A stretch of DNA of 64,000 nucleotides from Puccinia triticina (taxonomy: Eukaryota > Basidiomycota > Pucciniomycetes > Pucciniales > Pucciniaceae): the NCBI RefSeq assembly GCF_026914185.1, contig NC_070562.1:3224001-3288000 (forward strand), read 5' to 3'. Below, one piece after another: positions 54,396 through 64,000 of the stretch (position 1 is the first letter of the stretch; each line of letters opens with the position of its first letter). The notes under the pieces were generated by a model. It was not told the origin of the DNA. It ran no database searches and saw only the letters and a list, made by a program, of their open reading frames with translations. Position numbers and translations under genes: made by a program.

Positions 54396-55955
54396 TCAAG
54401 CATGAAACAACATGGGAGATAAATCATCAGGGATAGTGAACCACACCCTGTTGCTCGCTACATGCGGGCCCCTTATCCCTCTTGAAAGGTTGTCCGCGGC
54501 GTTCTCGGCGGAGACGACCCTCTTTGGGGTCACATCAAGTTGGACGTCGACCAGTAACGCTTGAATATGCTTCCATTCCTCATTTACGTGCGTGTCTTTA
54601 CATTTCCGAGAGGCCAACACGCTCTCCGTAGTGGTGTTGTTGGTCCACACCACGAAGTTGGACCCGCGTACAACCCACTGTAATTGCGTGAGCATCAGAA
54701 TTCCGACCCTGATTGCAACCGTTTCCAGCCAGGCTATCGTGCGCCTAGGCGACGCTTCCGCCCAAGTTTCCTTCAACCTCAATTGAGACCAGCGGTGACC
54801 GATCAGCACCCCGATGCCAAAACTGGTGGATGCGTCGCCCACCCAGTTGATTTCTTGTTCGTCCGGTGTAGGGATGAGCCGCTCTTCTTTGAAATTTTCC
54901 AAGGTCGTCAGCCAGAACTGGAGGTCTGTTTTCACGTCTTCTGGTACCGATCTCGCCGCCCACAACTTCTTCCACTGATTCATCCACCTGTACAGACTCC
55001 GCAGGTAACAACGCAACTGGGGTAGCACATATGAGGTGTGATTCAAACGTCCCGCCAGGACTTCGACCTCCTTGAAACGGAACTCTGCGCCAACGACTAG
55101 AAATGCTTTTACTTGTCCGATCCGCTCTCTCAACTTTGGCTCTGGGACTCGAACAGAGCGACGCCTCCCGTTCCACACGAACCCGATGTATTTCTGCTCG
55201 TCTGCGAAGTCTGAGCATTTATCCTTGTTAGTTGCGACTCCTAGTGCCACAGATCGCAATACTACGTCCAGGATCGTACAGGTGGACGCGGCCGTCTTCA
55301 CGAACATGTTGTCGTCCACCCACCGAAAAACCTTCACTACGTCGAATTCACTTTCCATTATTCTTTTCCAAGCGTCCGCTGGCTGCCCAAAAGAGCCACA
55401 ACCGGCTACCCCTCCGAAAGTTATCCTTGTGTCCACGTACAAACCCCCCTCCAGGTCCATTACCATCAAGAAGGGCCATTGGGATGGTTTCGTAGGGATC
55501 TGGCGGTAAGCCTTCTCCCAGTCGAAGATGGCCAGCTGCAGAGGTTCAACTTGTTGTTTGAGAAAATTCGCAACCACGCTATAATCGTCCCAAGTCGTTC
55601 CAAACTCTGATTTGTCCACGAAGGAGTTAACTGACGGGGTGGTGTTATCGTTGCGCGGAAAAGATAGGTCGTTGATGGGCCTCATCTTGCCATCCGCGTT
55701 GACTACAGAGCCCAGTGGGCTCGTTCGAAAAAATGGAAAAACCCGCGCTACCTCGTCGTGCTTGAACGGGCCAAACATGCGAAAAAAGAAGAACGCCCGA
55801 GATGGGGACTGTCTTTTGCGATCAGGAGGAAGAGATGGAGCACACACTGCGCTGTCTCGCTTCGTGACGCTGGTGATTATATACCAGGCGTCCGTCATGC
55901 GCAGCCTCTGACTTGCGCATGACTCGGCTCTTTGTCCTGATCCCTGAGTCCCCAC
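54396..55955 (-). CDS. Reverse transcriptase-RNase H of the DIRS element
   Basis: Up to 519 residues. The Met at 55955 lies in repeat A1, and a Met at 55778 (MFGPFKHDEVARV) just inside the element is the better start (460 residues). RT motifs: RTSPLGSVVNADGKMRPIND, IFDWEKAYRQI (first catalytic Asp), FGGVAGCGSFGQPA, and FRWVDDNMFVK (catalytic Asp pair). RNase H follows: WVGDASTSFGIGVLIG, AWLETVAI, WTNNTTTESVL and ENAADNLSRG. The third RNase H acid is Asn here where related elements usually have Asp in WTDN, so RNase H may be impaired. Confidence 0.9.
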   Translation of the reverse strand: MGTQGSGQRAESCASQRLRMTDAWYIITSVTKRDSAVCAPSLPPDRKRQSPSRAFFFFRMFGPFKHDEVARVFPFFRTSPLGSVVNADGKMRPINDLSFPRNDNTTPSVNSFVDKSEFGTTWDDYSVVANFLKQQVEPLQLAIFDWEKAYRQIPTKPSQWPFLMVMDLEGGLYVDTRITFGGVAGCGSFGQPADAWKRIMESEFDVVKVFRWVDDNMFVKTAASTCTILDVVLRSVALGVATNKDKCSDFADEQKYIGFVWNGRRRSVRVPEPKLRERIGQVKAFLVVGAEFRFKEVEVLAGRLNHTSYVLPQLRCYLRSLYRWMNQWKKLWAARSVPEDVKTDLQFWLTTLENFKEERLIPTPDEQEINWVGDASTSFGIGVLIGHRWSQLRLKETWAEASPRRTIAWLETVAIRVGILMLTQLQWVVRGSNFVVWTNNTTTESVLASRKCKDTHVNEEWKHIQALLVDVQLDVTPKRVVSAENAADNLSRGIRGPHVASNRVWFTIPDDLSPMLFHA

Positions 55956-56609
55956 TCTCAGCCTGCATGGACCGGAGGGAACTCGCCGGTTCCCGCTCGA
56001 TCCCCATCAAAAAACATGCCCCAGAAGGCCGCCGTGAACTCCGCGTAGGTCAGGGTGGGTGGTTCCACTGCTGCCTGGTCAAGGAACGGGGCCGCCCACA
56101 CGCCTGCGGGTCCGGTCATGTACAAGGACACAAAAAGGATTTGTGTCGTGTCGGTCGGGAACAAGTGCTTGTTCACAGTCATATAGATGCCAACCTGGCG
56201 GGCGAACGTCTCCGCCACCGCTCCGCGTTCTCCATTGAACTTGTTGGGTTGAGCAATCTTGGGGGTTTTGGTTACGGTTGGGGGAGGGGGTGGATTTGGA
56301 GTGCGGAGTGCGTCCTCCAACTTGGCCTCAGCCTGGCGGGGTTTTTCCTCCTCGTCGTTGGCCTTCTTAGTAATGTCCGCCAGTTGTTGTCGGAGTTTGG
56401 CGGCTTCGGAGGCATCCATCGTATTGCTGTGTGATGTCGGAGCGGGATATTCAAGGTTTTGGAGTTGGGATGTTCAAGGTTTTGATGTTGGAGCGGGATA
56501 TTCAAGGTTTTGGAGTCGGGATGTTCAGGGTTTCGGAGTTGGAGCGATCTGGTTCTTGTTGGTCTGTTGGGTTCTTTGTCTTCGTCTCCGTTAAGTAGAT
56601 CCTGCAATA

Positions 56610-56811
56610 TGTTATGGTCTGTTCTGTGGAGAGGAAGATGGAGTCTGGGTTCTGGGGTTCTGGGGGTTCTGGATCCAAGATGGTAGATTGCAGGATAAGG
56701 AAGAGGCTTGGATCTCCAGCCTCTTGAACCTTGAGTATGGTCCGTGACATGTACGTGTAGTCTATGTACATGTGAGTCTGCGCTGCGGATTCCGCGCTAC
56801 GGCTCATAACA
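56610..56811 (-). repeat. Chromovirus 5' LTR
   Basis: 202 bp copy. The minus strand then reads TATTGCAGGATCTACTTAAC as the likely primer-binding region (tRNA not assigned). Confidence 0.93.
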
Positions 56812-58254
56812 AAACTGTTGCATAGTGGCAACCCCCGGGCCCCTGCTCCTGCACCTCACACACAACAACTACAGTGGAAGCCAACAAAGTGATCCACCAA
56901 GTGCTTTCTCCATTGCTGAAATTTGAGAGCATTGAAGAAATCTTTTTGTATTTTATGTCCTATCCATCTCGCCCTGCCTGCTTTCCCTGACGCTTTGCTC
57001 TTTCTTGATTCTCTGTCATTTAAGAGGAAACTCCATTGCTGTTCACAGACTCCTCATTCAAAGGTACGGATGACTCAAACAAAATGTAAACACCTCCTTC
57101 GAGCGCTTGCCAACACACAAAAGAGCCCATTGTCCCCTGGCAACCCTGCTCCGTTCGCATGGCTTAAGGCTGACGACCGACAGGGTCCGAAAGGGACTCA
57201 AGTGGTTCTTTCTTCAATTAGCAACCCCTCAGAGCAATCCAACCCATGTAAGCATCTCATGGCTTCCTGTTTGATTATGGGTCAAAGTTTGCTGAAAGTT
57301 TATGTTGGGTTTTCACTTCCTTCTGCCTCCTTTCACATCCATCTCTCACCTGGTTCCATCTGAACAAACTCCATCACTTCTTATGCTTTCTCTCATCCTA
57401 TGGTCTGGTTGTATGTTTTGTGGTCATGTTTGCCATCCCTACTTGCCTTGTTGACATTGTCCCTGCCGAGATTAGATAGTCAAACTTTCCCAATACTCCT
57501 TATCCTCTGGTGTGCGTGTGCTCTGCTTGTGACAGACTTTGTTCTCTTTTGATATGTGGTTGAGAGTTCCAGATTCTTCTATTCATTGTCTTCATATTCA
57601 TTATAGTTCTCAACCACAATTTGATGTCATGTACTTAGTCTATATATACATAGCCTAGTACACAGAAATCAAACCATCGGTTCTCCCTCTATTTTTCCGC
57701 GCCTCCCATCTGAGCCGATCCGGCGAGATTGCCATCCTTGCTGCCCTTTTCTCAAGCCTCTGGCTCATCACTCGTCATCACTCGTATGAGCTCTGCGGTT
57801 GAAAACCTAACAGTTTACTATAATCTCCCTCCAGCAATTGGGCCTAGCAATCAGCACAGCCGTAAGCGTTGTGGAACTCCGACCGGTGCTGGGCCGTCGG
57901 CAGTTACTGGAAGGGATGTTGCGCTGTGGCGCTGCCTTCACGGTGATCCGGGTGATGTGTGAGTCCAAGGAATCGAAGATAGCGGAAGTGGAAGGGGATT
58001 TTGGCTAGAGACGACGGGGGGTAGATTCCCGTTGGCGGTGGTTTGTTTGTTGAGAATCTGGGAAAAAGAGCCGGCGAACTGGCCGGGAAAAGTGATCTAA
58101 ACAAAGAGGACTCTAGGAAAGGGAGCGGCGCCGGGGCTGAGAGGATGAACTCAGAAGCTCCGCGGGTATAACGGCCAAGAAATTTGGGGATCAATAGACT
58201 TTAAGATTTGGGACTCTTGAGTTTGACAGATGATCTGAGACAAAATTTATGGTT
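56812..58254. other. No confirmed gene; repeat fragments
   Basis: 57280-57620 is an old copy of the 41947-42454 repeat. 57787-57960 has a 58-codon frame (MSSAVENLTVYYNLPPAIGP) followed by GTGAGT, which could be a first exon, but no continuation is found. Confidence 0.35.
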
Positions 58255-58665
58255 CAGACGAAGTCCATGCCGCCCCATCATCTGAGTTCGAACTGAACTC
58301 AGACTCCGGGGTTGTGACATGCTGTGGACAAGTCATCATACACCCGCGCGCACAAGCGCGCCACAACAACAAGAGAAGGGAGAAAAGAACAGAAAAGAAA
58401 CAACACCAAAGGAAGAAAACCAACCCTCCGCATACAAAACCTCTCCAACACGCGCATTTAAGAAACAGAAGAACATCAGACTGGGAAAGAAAAGAAAGGA
58501 AAGCAACAAAAACAAGCACAAAAGAACCGGGGACCTGCTCCTGAAACATCTTGATGATCCAGCCGCACGCGTCGCACGCTGATTGATCTTGATGTCCCGT
58601 GAGTTGATGTCTTGATGGCTGAAAACTTGAGGAATCCTTCGCGCCATGGACGCCACTAGGAAGGC
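58255..58665 (-). repeat. Diverged LTR remnant of the Gag-Pro element family
   Basis: The minus strand matches the 824 bp LTR in order: GACATCAAGAT, GTTTCAGG, TTGCTTTCC, GCGCGTGTTGGAGAGGTTTT against GCGCGTTGGATAGGTTTT, GTTGTTGTGGCGCGC, GAGTTCAGTTCGAACTCA and GGCATGGACTTCG. The outer parts are missing. It shows the family has older copies here. Confidence 0.75.
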
Positions 58666-58878
58666 CACCACAGCGTGTGGTCTCTTCTTTGACTGCTTGT
58701 GCAATGATGATCAAAGCACCTAAGCCCCGCAAGCCTCCGCCAACATACGCATCCCGTACCGCCAAGAAGATTGCCAGAGCCCTAAGAAAACTAGGCTCTT
58801 TTGGAGATGTGTACTTTATCATACACTCCCCTTCCATCTGTGTGCGTTCGCCAAAACATGTACGATCCCCTGGACCAA

Positions 58879-59288
58879 CAATGGGAAGTTATGTTATCTG
58901 TAACAAAAAGTAACAGATAACGTAACTGAATTGGTGCTGTTATCCTTGCGCTGACAAGCATTGTTTTAGTTACGTTATTTTTTGATTTTTTTTCTGTTGT
59001 ATTAGACCCGTTACTTTATCCCCCGCAATCTGAGGAGGATAACGTGCGGATAACGCGGGTTTTTTGCCCATTTTACGGTGCTTTTACGCCGGATAACGCG
59101 GTTAGCGCGTTATCAGCGTTATTTTTTGCGGCATCAAGGCGGAAAGTCCCCTCCGTCACGTTATCCAAACAAGCGCAGGAAAATTTCACCAGATAACAAT
59201 AACGCGTTATCTGGTAACAATGGGAAGTTACGTTACAAAAATCCCGCTGGATAACGTAACGTAAGTAACTTCCCATTGTTGCCTGAGG
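58879..59288. mobile_element. MITE family A, copy 3
   Basis: Ends CAATGGGAAGTTATGTTATC and GTAACTTCCCATTGTTG, with a dense GATAACG/CGTTATC interior. Direct repeat CTGGACCAA at 58870-58878 and 59289-59297. The right side carries about 10 extra bases (GCCTGAGG) before the duplication. Confidence 0.78.
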
Positions 59289-59404
59289 CTGGACCAAGAA
59301 TTGTCCAAAAAGTCCACTGCCTCCCAAACCTCAACAAATCTGATATTTCTGCTGCCCAACTGGCTTGCTCTGTGGTCCTGGTTGTCTCTTTCTTCACTGC
59401 CAAT

Positions 59405-59560
59405 GTCCTTGACCGGGAGGGACTCCTCCTGTTCGTGTTGTGTACAGTTTAGGACTGAGAGGGACCGCTCTTGGTTGCCTGTTGGAGGTGATTGTTGACC
59501 GGGAGGGACTGCTCCCGGTTGACTGTTGTGTACAGGTTGTCCTCCCGGTCAACAAGGGTG
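59405..59560. repeat. Quasi-palindrome array related to 45170-45485
   Basis: Two to three copies of GTTGACCGGGAGGGACTGCT followed by CCCGGTTGAC in the opposite orientation, with the same GTTGTGTACAG spacer words. Confidence 0.75.
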
Positions 59561-59639
59561 TGTTCTGTTGTCAATGTTCACCAGGTGAGAGAACTTGCCT
59601 GAAGAACTAGGAGGGAATACACCACGGACGCACTTCCTT

Positions 59640-59960
59640 GCGTCTTTTCCGAACGCCGTTCGAAGTGACGGAAAATTATTGAAAAAAAATCAAAGTGGCC
59701 CCACTCGTTGGGATTTCGAATACTCCTTGATTTTTTTCCCAATATTTGGGAAATAATTCAAGGAATAATCAAGTGGAAAATCAATCCGGCAAATATCCGG
59801 GATATCCGTGGGAGTTGCCGGAGAAACTCCGGTGAAAACCTTATTCAACTGCCATTCGAATATCATTTGATTGCCCTCCAAACCGCTTTCGAGGTCATTT
59901 TGATTTCACTTCGAATATCATCCCCAGCCACCGACAATCGAACAGAATTCGAACATCACC
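59640..59960. repeat. TTCGAA-rich foldback repeat
   Basis: Centred on CCCAATATTTGGG near 59745 with ATTTCGAATACTCCTTGA against TCAAGGAATAATCAAG. It closely resembles the 14140-14370 hairpin in plan. Further TTCGAA words to 59955. Confidence 0.7.
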
Positions 59961-60019
59961 ACCAAGATCGAGATGCACCTGAGGTCCAGATCGACGTTGG
60001 GCCGCCGGAGTAGTGGACC

Positions 60020-60345
60020 TTATAAATATCATCCGCTCACCTCCCTCCCTCCCTCCCACTCTCTCCCTCCCTCCCTTGCTCTCTCTCAAGCTTGCTCTGT
60101 CGCGGCTGGCTGTTGTTGAGAGCGCGACCACCTTTTCCCCGCCTCAACCAACCACGCTGCTCCAGCGGGGCAAGGGCCAGCCAAAGACAACAACAACAAC
60201 AACGAGGACAACCCGCCGGCGAACACTCGGGTGGTGCCATCCTGGCAAGATCCTCCCACTCTCTCCCTCCCTCCCTTGCTCTCTCTCAAGCTTGCTCCGT
60301 CTCTCTCTCTCGCTCTGTCTCTTTCCCGCTCCTATCTCCTGTTAT
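60020..60345. repeat. CT-rich segment with an exact ~55 bp duplication
   Basis: CTCCCACTCTCTCCCTCCCT through CTCAAGCTTGCTC occurs at 60052 and again at 60248 with one difference. Pyrimidine-rich like a fungal promoter or leader, but no gene follows. Confidence 0.55.
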
Positions 60346-60504
60346 GTCTATCTTATACACCTGTCCGAAAAGCTATTATACACGCAATGATATTACCAAG
60401 TGCTCCATATGGGGCTCTGAGCCATTTGAATGCTAGCGAGGAGAACGCGCAAAATGCGCAGGGGGGAGGGTCGGGGGCAAGGGATCAATTGCCCCGGTCT
60501 GCTT

Positions 60505-60870
60505 CCCAGTCCGCTCGAATTCATTTTGAACTGAGAGCACTTTCCGGGTGCTTTCGAGTTTCAATCGGCTTTGCTTCAATTGAAACTCCAAGGTATCCCG
60601 AAGACAACAATCAAATATAATTTGAACACCTCTGAGTTCGAATTATATTTGAATGTAATTCAAAAAATAATTGAAGAGACTTTGCGTTTTGTTCGAAGTC
60701 TCCACCCGATCAATATTCGAAGTTGGCCCATCGGATGTAATCCAATGGGTGTTCGAAAGGACTTCAAACACTCAGTTCGAACTCACTTGGTCAACTAGTT
60801 TGACGAAGTTGGTGACGTCCCTTCTTGCTGGCGGGGAGTTCGAGCAATCTTTGATTTCACTTCGGAAGGC
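60505..60870. repeat. TTCGAA-rich repeat
   Basis: Many TTCGAA, TCGAAT and TTCAAAT words (for example GAGTTCGAATTATATTTGAA near 60632), same family as 59640-59960. No gene. Confidence 0.6.
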
Positions 60871-61404
60871 TTTCGATCTTTTGCGTCTGTGGTGTAGTAG
60901 TCCATTGTCCAGCTGAGGACTTCTTAGGGGGAGCAGTCATCAGCACTAATAACTGAGCTGCAATGATCTGGTGGGCTTAGCACCAGGCCATGCTGAGCAA
61001 GTCTGGAAGACTCATGGACTGAACAGGGAAGATCCCAATATTCCAGGGCCTTCCAGCCTGGTGTTCATTTGTATGAACTTAGTCCTAATTGAGTATTGGC
61101 TGGAGTATGCCGCATGTCAACTGGCAGTGGTTTCTCGAGTTTTTTTCATAGTGTCCCGTGGTAAATTAAAATACATGTTTCTGCCAAGTATTTGATATTG
61201 CTTTGCAAGGTAGTTGAAAATCTGTTCTAAAATAGTTCCAGTAATAACTAGAGTCAAGTTGGAGCTGGTTTTCAATTGAATTTGACTCCTTTCCAAAGTG
61301 CTAAACCCTAGTGTAGCTTATGAGAGAAGGGGAACAAGTTCCACCTTGATTGAAAAAATCAATTATGTACCCCCTAATTTAGTTAGGCTGTTACTTCTCC
61401 TGGA
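60871..61404. other. No gene; contains a dispersed repeat
   Basis: 61170-61305 is the inverted partner of 28215-28400. The rest is unremarkable. Confidence 0.4.
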
Positions 61405-62030
61405 TAGTCCCTGGATCCCCCCCTTTGGTTGCGCGTTGCCAGTTGGGCGACTTAATTTTGACACAATTCCTCAGGTTGATATTGGGGAAAATGCAATTGT
61501 GTTCCTGCCACCTGGTCCAATCTCACAAAGTCCCTCCGGGACGCCTTCCGCACCGTGCCTTCCGGCGCCGCCAGGGAGCTTCCACCGGTCGGCGCTATGC
61601 AACACGGAATTTCGGTACCACTCCAGGCGGAAATGGAGGGAATGATGTGGTTGGTGTTAGGTCGCTACTTGGCCCAACATTCTGGCATTATACATTGCCA
61701 TGGAACAAAATATTCGCTCATACCATTTTGAAAGAATATTTATAAACCTCTGACATTCCACTAGTTAGGAGTTTTGAGTATTTTCTGAATCGACCATGGT
61801 ACACATCACTACACACCCCGTGCTACATGCTACTACTAGCTTAGAATCCCTATTGGTACAGACTCAAAACACAAGAGATCTAAACCGGTATCACTCCGCA
61901 AAAAAATGAGTACATATGAAGAAGGCAAAGCCCCCACTGATCGGATGACTCGCTCATTATATTTTAGTCACCGCACTCCTCTATAGTCCTACCACCTACA
62001 TAGCAAATAAAACTGGTCTTCAAAAAAACA
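61405..62030 (+). promoter_or_regulatory. Upstream region of the 62031 gene, shared with the 17989 gene
   Basis: Carries the counterpart blocks listed for 17325-17988, including TATAAACCTCTGAC at 61741. The duplication therefore included regulatory DNA. Confidence 0.55.
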
Positions 62031-63032
62031 ATGCGCTTCCAAGATTATCACCACTCTTGTCTTTCTCTTCAACTCTTAGTAATCTGCGGGCTCAAGTTGG
62101 CTGTTATCGGTCGGCCTACTTTCACGAATGATATACACCTGATCCCAGAGCAACACACAATCACAGACGTTCCCAAAGCCGGAGTTCTACACAAAAAGAT
62201 GAATTCGGTCTTGGAAAAAGTGAGTCCTACTTCGAAAAAATCGATCCCCACTCCGGGCCGACCAGGTATAACTCGTATTTTGTTTGAACTTATTTATCCA
62301 GCTATGAAGTGGCCTGATGAATGACCCGCTTTGAATAACTCTTTCTGCAATGCTACTTCTGCGAGTCTAGGATTTCAAAGGGCGCTTGACGGAGCGGATT
62401 TGATCGAACATCTTTACAAAGTGGTAGCCACGGAATTGCTCAAAAATGAAATGAAGCCACTACCAGCTGATGACGGCGAAATTGTGAATGTTCCGAATCA
62501 ATTCATCAACACTGCCGACGCGCTCTTACTACAAGGTTACTCACTACCCCAGAATACGATTGACGAGCTCGAAAAGCTTCATGGCACAGTCCACGAGCTC
62601 CTCAGCGATGCAGATTTAGCAGCCGCGGATTCGCTCCCTGCAGGGAAGATCGAAATAATGATGAGCCGGTTCCGCGAGAAGATCAGGCCGCAGCTGATGA
62701 GGTATTTCTCGGAAAACAAAGATCCATCGAACGACTTGCATGTTCAAATTCAACAGGCATTGGAACAACGAGACCCCCGTGAAGAAACACCCAATCTCCG
62801 CAAGAAGCTTAACAGATCGGAGGCGTTGACCCGAAAGAAAGTTGTGGAGGCTTTTAAGAATGACATTGAGCAGGGTTTGATGTCAGATACGGAGGAGGAT
62901 TCGAAGACACTTGGGACGGAGCGTCGGAAAAAAAAAATATCAACTGCAATTTTCTCCGTGTTTCGGAAGACTAAACCTGACCCTCAGCAAAACCCAGCCT
63001 CAAGCTCAAATGTGGGGCATTTCAACACTTAA
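62031..63032 (+). CDS. Secreted protein, intact paralogue of the 17989 gene (candidate effector)
   Basis: Exon 1 is 62031-62265 and exon 2 is 62371-63032, with a 105 bp intron (GTATAA...GTCTAG), phase 1 as in the paralogue; 298 residues. The N-terminus MRFQDYHHSCLSLQLLVICG is a likely signal peptide with cleavage soon after. The mature part is helical, hydrophilic and nearly Cys-free (LLQGYSLPQNTIDELEKLHG), and ends in a basic stretch (ERRKKKISTAIFSVFRKTK) absent from the paralogue. Shared blocks with 17989-24613 are the signal region, the segment after the intron, and IMMSRFREKIRPQLMRYFS. No known domain. Lineage-specific secreted family; an effector role is inference. Confidence 0.75.
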
Positions 63033-64000
63033 GTGGACAGTGTCGACTTTTTGTGTAGAGGGAAAAAAAGCCGTGCTTTATAATTGTAACCGATGGCGCA
63101 GGCCCTCAGAACTGTGATAGGATTGTGATTTGGTCGACCTCTTTCTCAACTTGAATCTAAATGTTATATAATGTTTCCGGAGACACTTTGTTCACGAATT
63201 TTAGGCCTGCCGGGGGGCGCGGCGCGACTGGGAGGTTTTGTTAAGCTCGCTTTGCTCACTGCAAAAAACTCTGTACGAGCGGTGGGGGTGGTCAATCTGA
63301 TGTCCCGCCCAGTGCGCAGATCCCAGGAGATACTTTGCACAATGCGAGGTCTCCAATCAAAACACACATCTTGAGTTTTTTCGTTTTGTTGAGAAAATGA
63401 TGGAGGAGGTCTTCACGGGCCACTCAAAAGACATTTGGGCCGACAGGACCCCATACGATGCGCTAAGGGAACTGAGAAAAAAGCCTTCATGTAGCACGGC
63501 AGTTCAAGTGAGTGTTCTAAGCACTCAACCCTCAGCCAACTTGCCCAAGAGGGGATCAGCTTGGCAGGGTACATGGTTGCAGGGATGGGTATAAGAATAA
63601 GAATACATGTACAATATGAGAACCAATGTATATATTTATGCGAGGACATGTATAAGTACATAGAGGTATGTGGATCCCAAATTTGATGATGATGACGGTA
63701 TGAATGTGATAGACTAGAATAAATCAAGCGGCAAAATATTCATAAGCTAATCCCCCAAATACTACCACAGAATAAACGAGAAGGGAAGGAGAAAAGAACT
63801 GAGGAGTGCGAATGTGAAGAGTAACGTGTTTACAGAGATTTGTGAAAGGCGAATGGAGGACGATAGATGTGTTTGGAAGGGACAGTAGGTATTATACAAG
63901 ACACGCATTGCATTGATGATGATCCTTATAATGCGAGAAAACGAAAGATTTAAAGTTGATGACGATCCTGTTGCGAGAATAGAACGAATGAGATGGGAAG
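63033..64000. other. 3' flank; no gene supported
   Basis: GTTTTGTTAAGCTCGCTTTG and CTCACTGCAAAAAACTCTG near 63235-63275 resemble the end repeats of the 1-735 foldback. A GTATAAG/ATACATGTA-rich stretch lies at 63590-63660. Nothing else is recognisable. Confidence 0.35.

Larger units (their letters stand above)
52340..56006 (-). mobile_element. DIRS-type tyrosine-recombinase retrotransposon with split direct repeats
   Basis: On the minus strand the order is repeat A1 (55782-56006), RT/RNase H gene, recombinase gene, repeat B1 (52809-53008), repeat A2 (52580-52804), 40 bp linker, repeat B2 (52340-52539). A copies are 225 bp and B copies 200 bp with about one difference. This A1-ORFs-B1-A2-B2 layout is the split-direct-repeat structure of Ngaro/PAT-like elements. 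The four-base core TCAA stands at both outer junctions (52336-52339, 56007-56010) and at the B1/A2 junction (52805-52808). There is no target duplication. No Gag or methyltransferase frame is seen. Both genes look intact, so this is a young, possibly active copy. Confidence 0.92.
51762..56419 (-). pseudogene. Chromovirus Gag, split by the DIRS element
   Basis: The N-terminal part is 56007-56419 (MDASEAAKLRQQLADITKKA with a coiled coil, then a capsid-like region ending FTAAFWGMFF). The C-terminal part is 51762-52335 (EKKAKAERALRALKQTGSVA, then a CCHC zinc knuckle CFRCGAQGHISRDC and a Gly/Lys-rich tail). Together 329 codons, in frame. Particle formation is abolished by the insertion. Confidence 0.9.
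46472..56811 (-). mobile_element. Ty3/gypsy chromovirus with two nested insertions
   Basis: LTRs of 202 bp at 46472-46673 and 56610-56811 (minus strand TGTTATGAGCC...GACCATAACA) differ at about five positions. Flanks AAACC (46467-46471) and AAACT (56812-56816) are a 4 of 5 target duplication. A polypurine tract AAAGGGGGGATAA abuts the 3' LTR. Order Gag, PR, RT, RNase H, IN, chromodomain. The element is split by a solo LTR at 47122-47983 and a DIRS element at 52340-56006. Without them it would be about 5.8 kb. Gag (328 residues) and Pol-chromodomain (1,356 residues) frames are restored exactly when each insertion and one copy of its duplication are ignored. Confidence 0.95.

Noticed and set aside
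57787..57962. A small gene MSSAVENL...
   Set aside because: Possible first exon but no downstream exon, homologue or domain could be found.
58247..58837. A membrane protein gene on the minus strand
   Set aside because: The sequence aligns with the LTR of the Gag-Pro element. The hydrophobic run is translated T-rich LTR DNA.
60013..60436. Ser/Pro/Leu-rich small proteins
   Set aside because: Arise from duplicated CT-rich DNA on both strands.

Overview
The window is a nuclear segment from a filamentous basidiomycete, most likely a rust fungus (Pucciniales). The evidence is split genes with short (about 60-120 bp) GT-AG introns, a fungal-type mitochondrial enzyme gene, small secreted-protein genes, and a very dense load of fungal-type LTR, DIRS, hAT and foldback elements. 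The placement in rusts is inference. There is no bacterial, plasmid or phage gene, no rRNA, no complete tRNA gene and no CRISPR array.

Layout. 1-6.1 kb is repeat mosaic: a long foldback element, a GGTACC-rich element split by two later insertions, and an hAT-derived MITE. 6.2-16.8 kb is the conserved gene island. It holds a ten-exon hydroxyacid-oxoacid transhydrogenase gene (minus), a helical-repeat, probably organellar protein (minus), an unrecognised two-exon gene (minus) and a large single-exon gene (plus). TTCGAA-rich foldback repeats sit just 5' of two of these genes, and one of them is split by a 1.7 kb TIR element. 17.3-24.6 kb holds a secreted-protein gene cut in two by a Copia LTR retrotransposon. 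A paralogue with a similar promoter lies at 62.0-63.0 kb. 25.8-31.6 kb holds MITEs, tandem repeats and one small candidate secreted Cys-rich gene.

32.1-41.9 kb is one degenerate hAT transposon (minus) split by a very young 5.95 kb LTR element with seemingly identical LTRs. That LTR element encodes Gag and protease but no polymerase, and carries four related intron-like modules. 46.5-56.8 kb is a Ty3/gypsy chromovirus (minus) hit twice: an 862 bp solo LTR separates pol from its chromodomain, and a 3.67 kb DIRS-type tyrosine-recombinase retrotransposon with split direct repeats sits inside gag. The rest is foldback repeats, quasi-palindrome arrays and element remnants.

Several insertions can be checked by arithmetic: removing the nested element restores an open frame or a matching empty site. 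LTR pairs differ at 0 of 824 bp (Gag-Pro element), about 4 of 661 (Copia) and about 5 of 202 (chromovirus), counted by eye, which gives a relative age order. The strongest leads for something new are the repeated intron-like modules in the Gag-Pro element, the shared use of tRNA-Tyr sequence at the primer sites of two unrelated LTR elements, and the DIRS element whose insertion used a four-base core.
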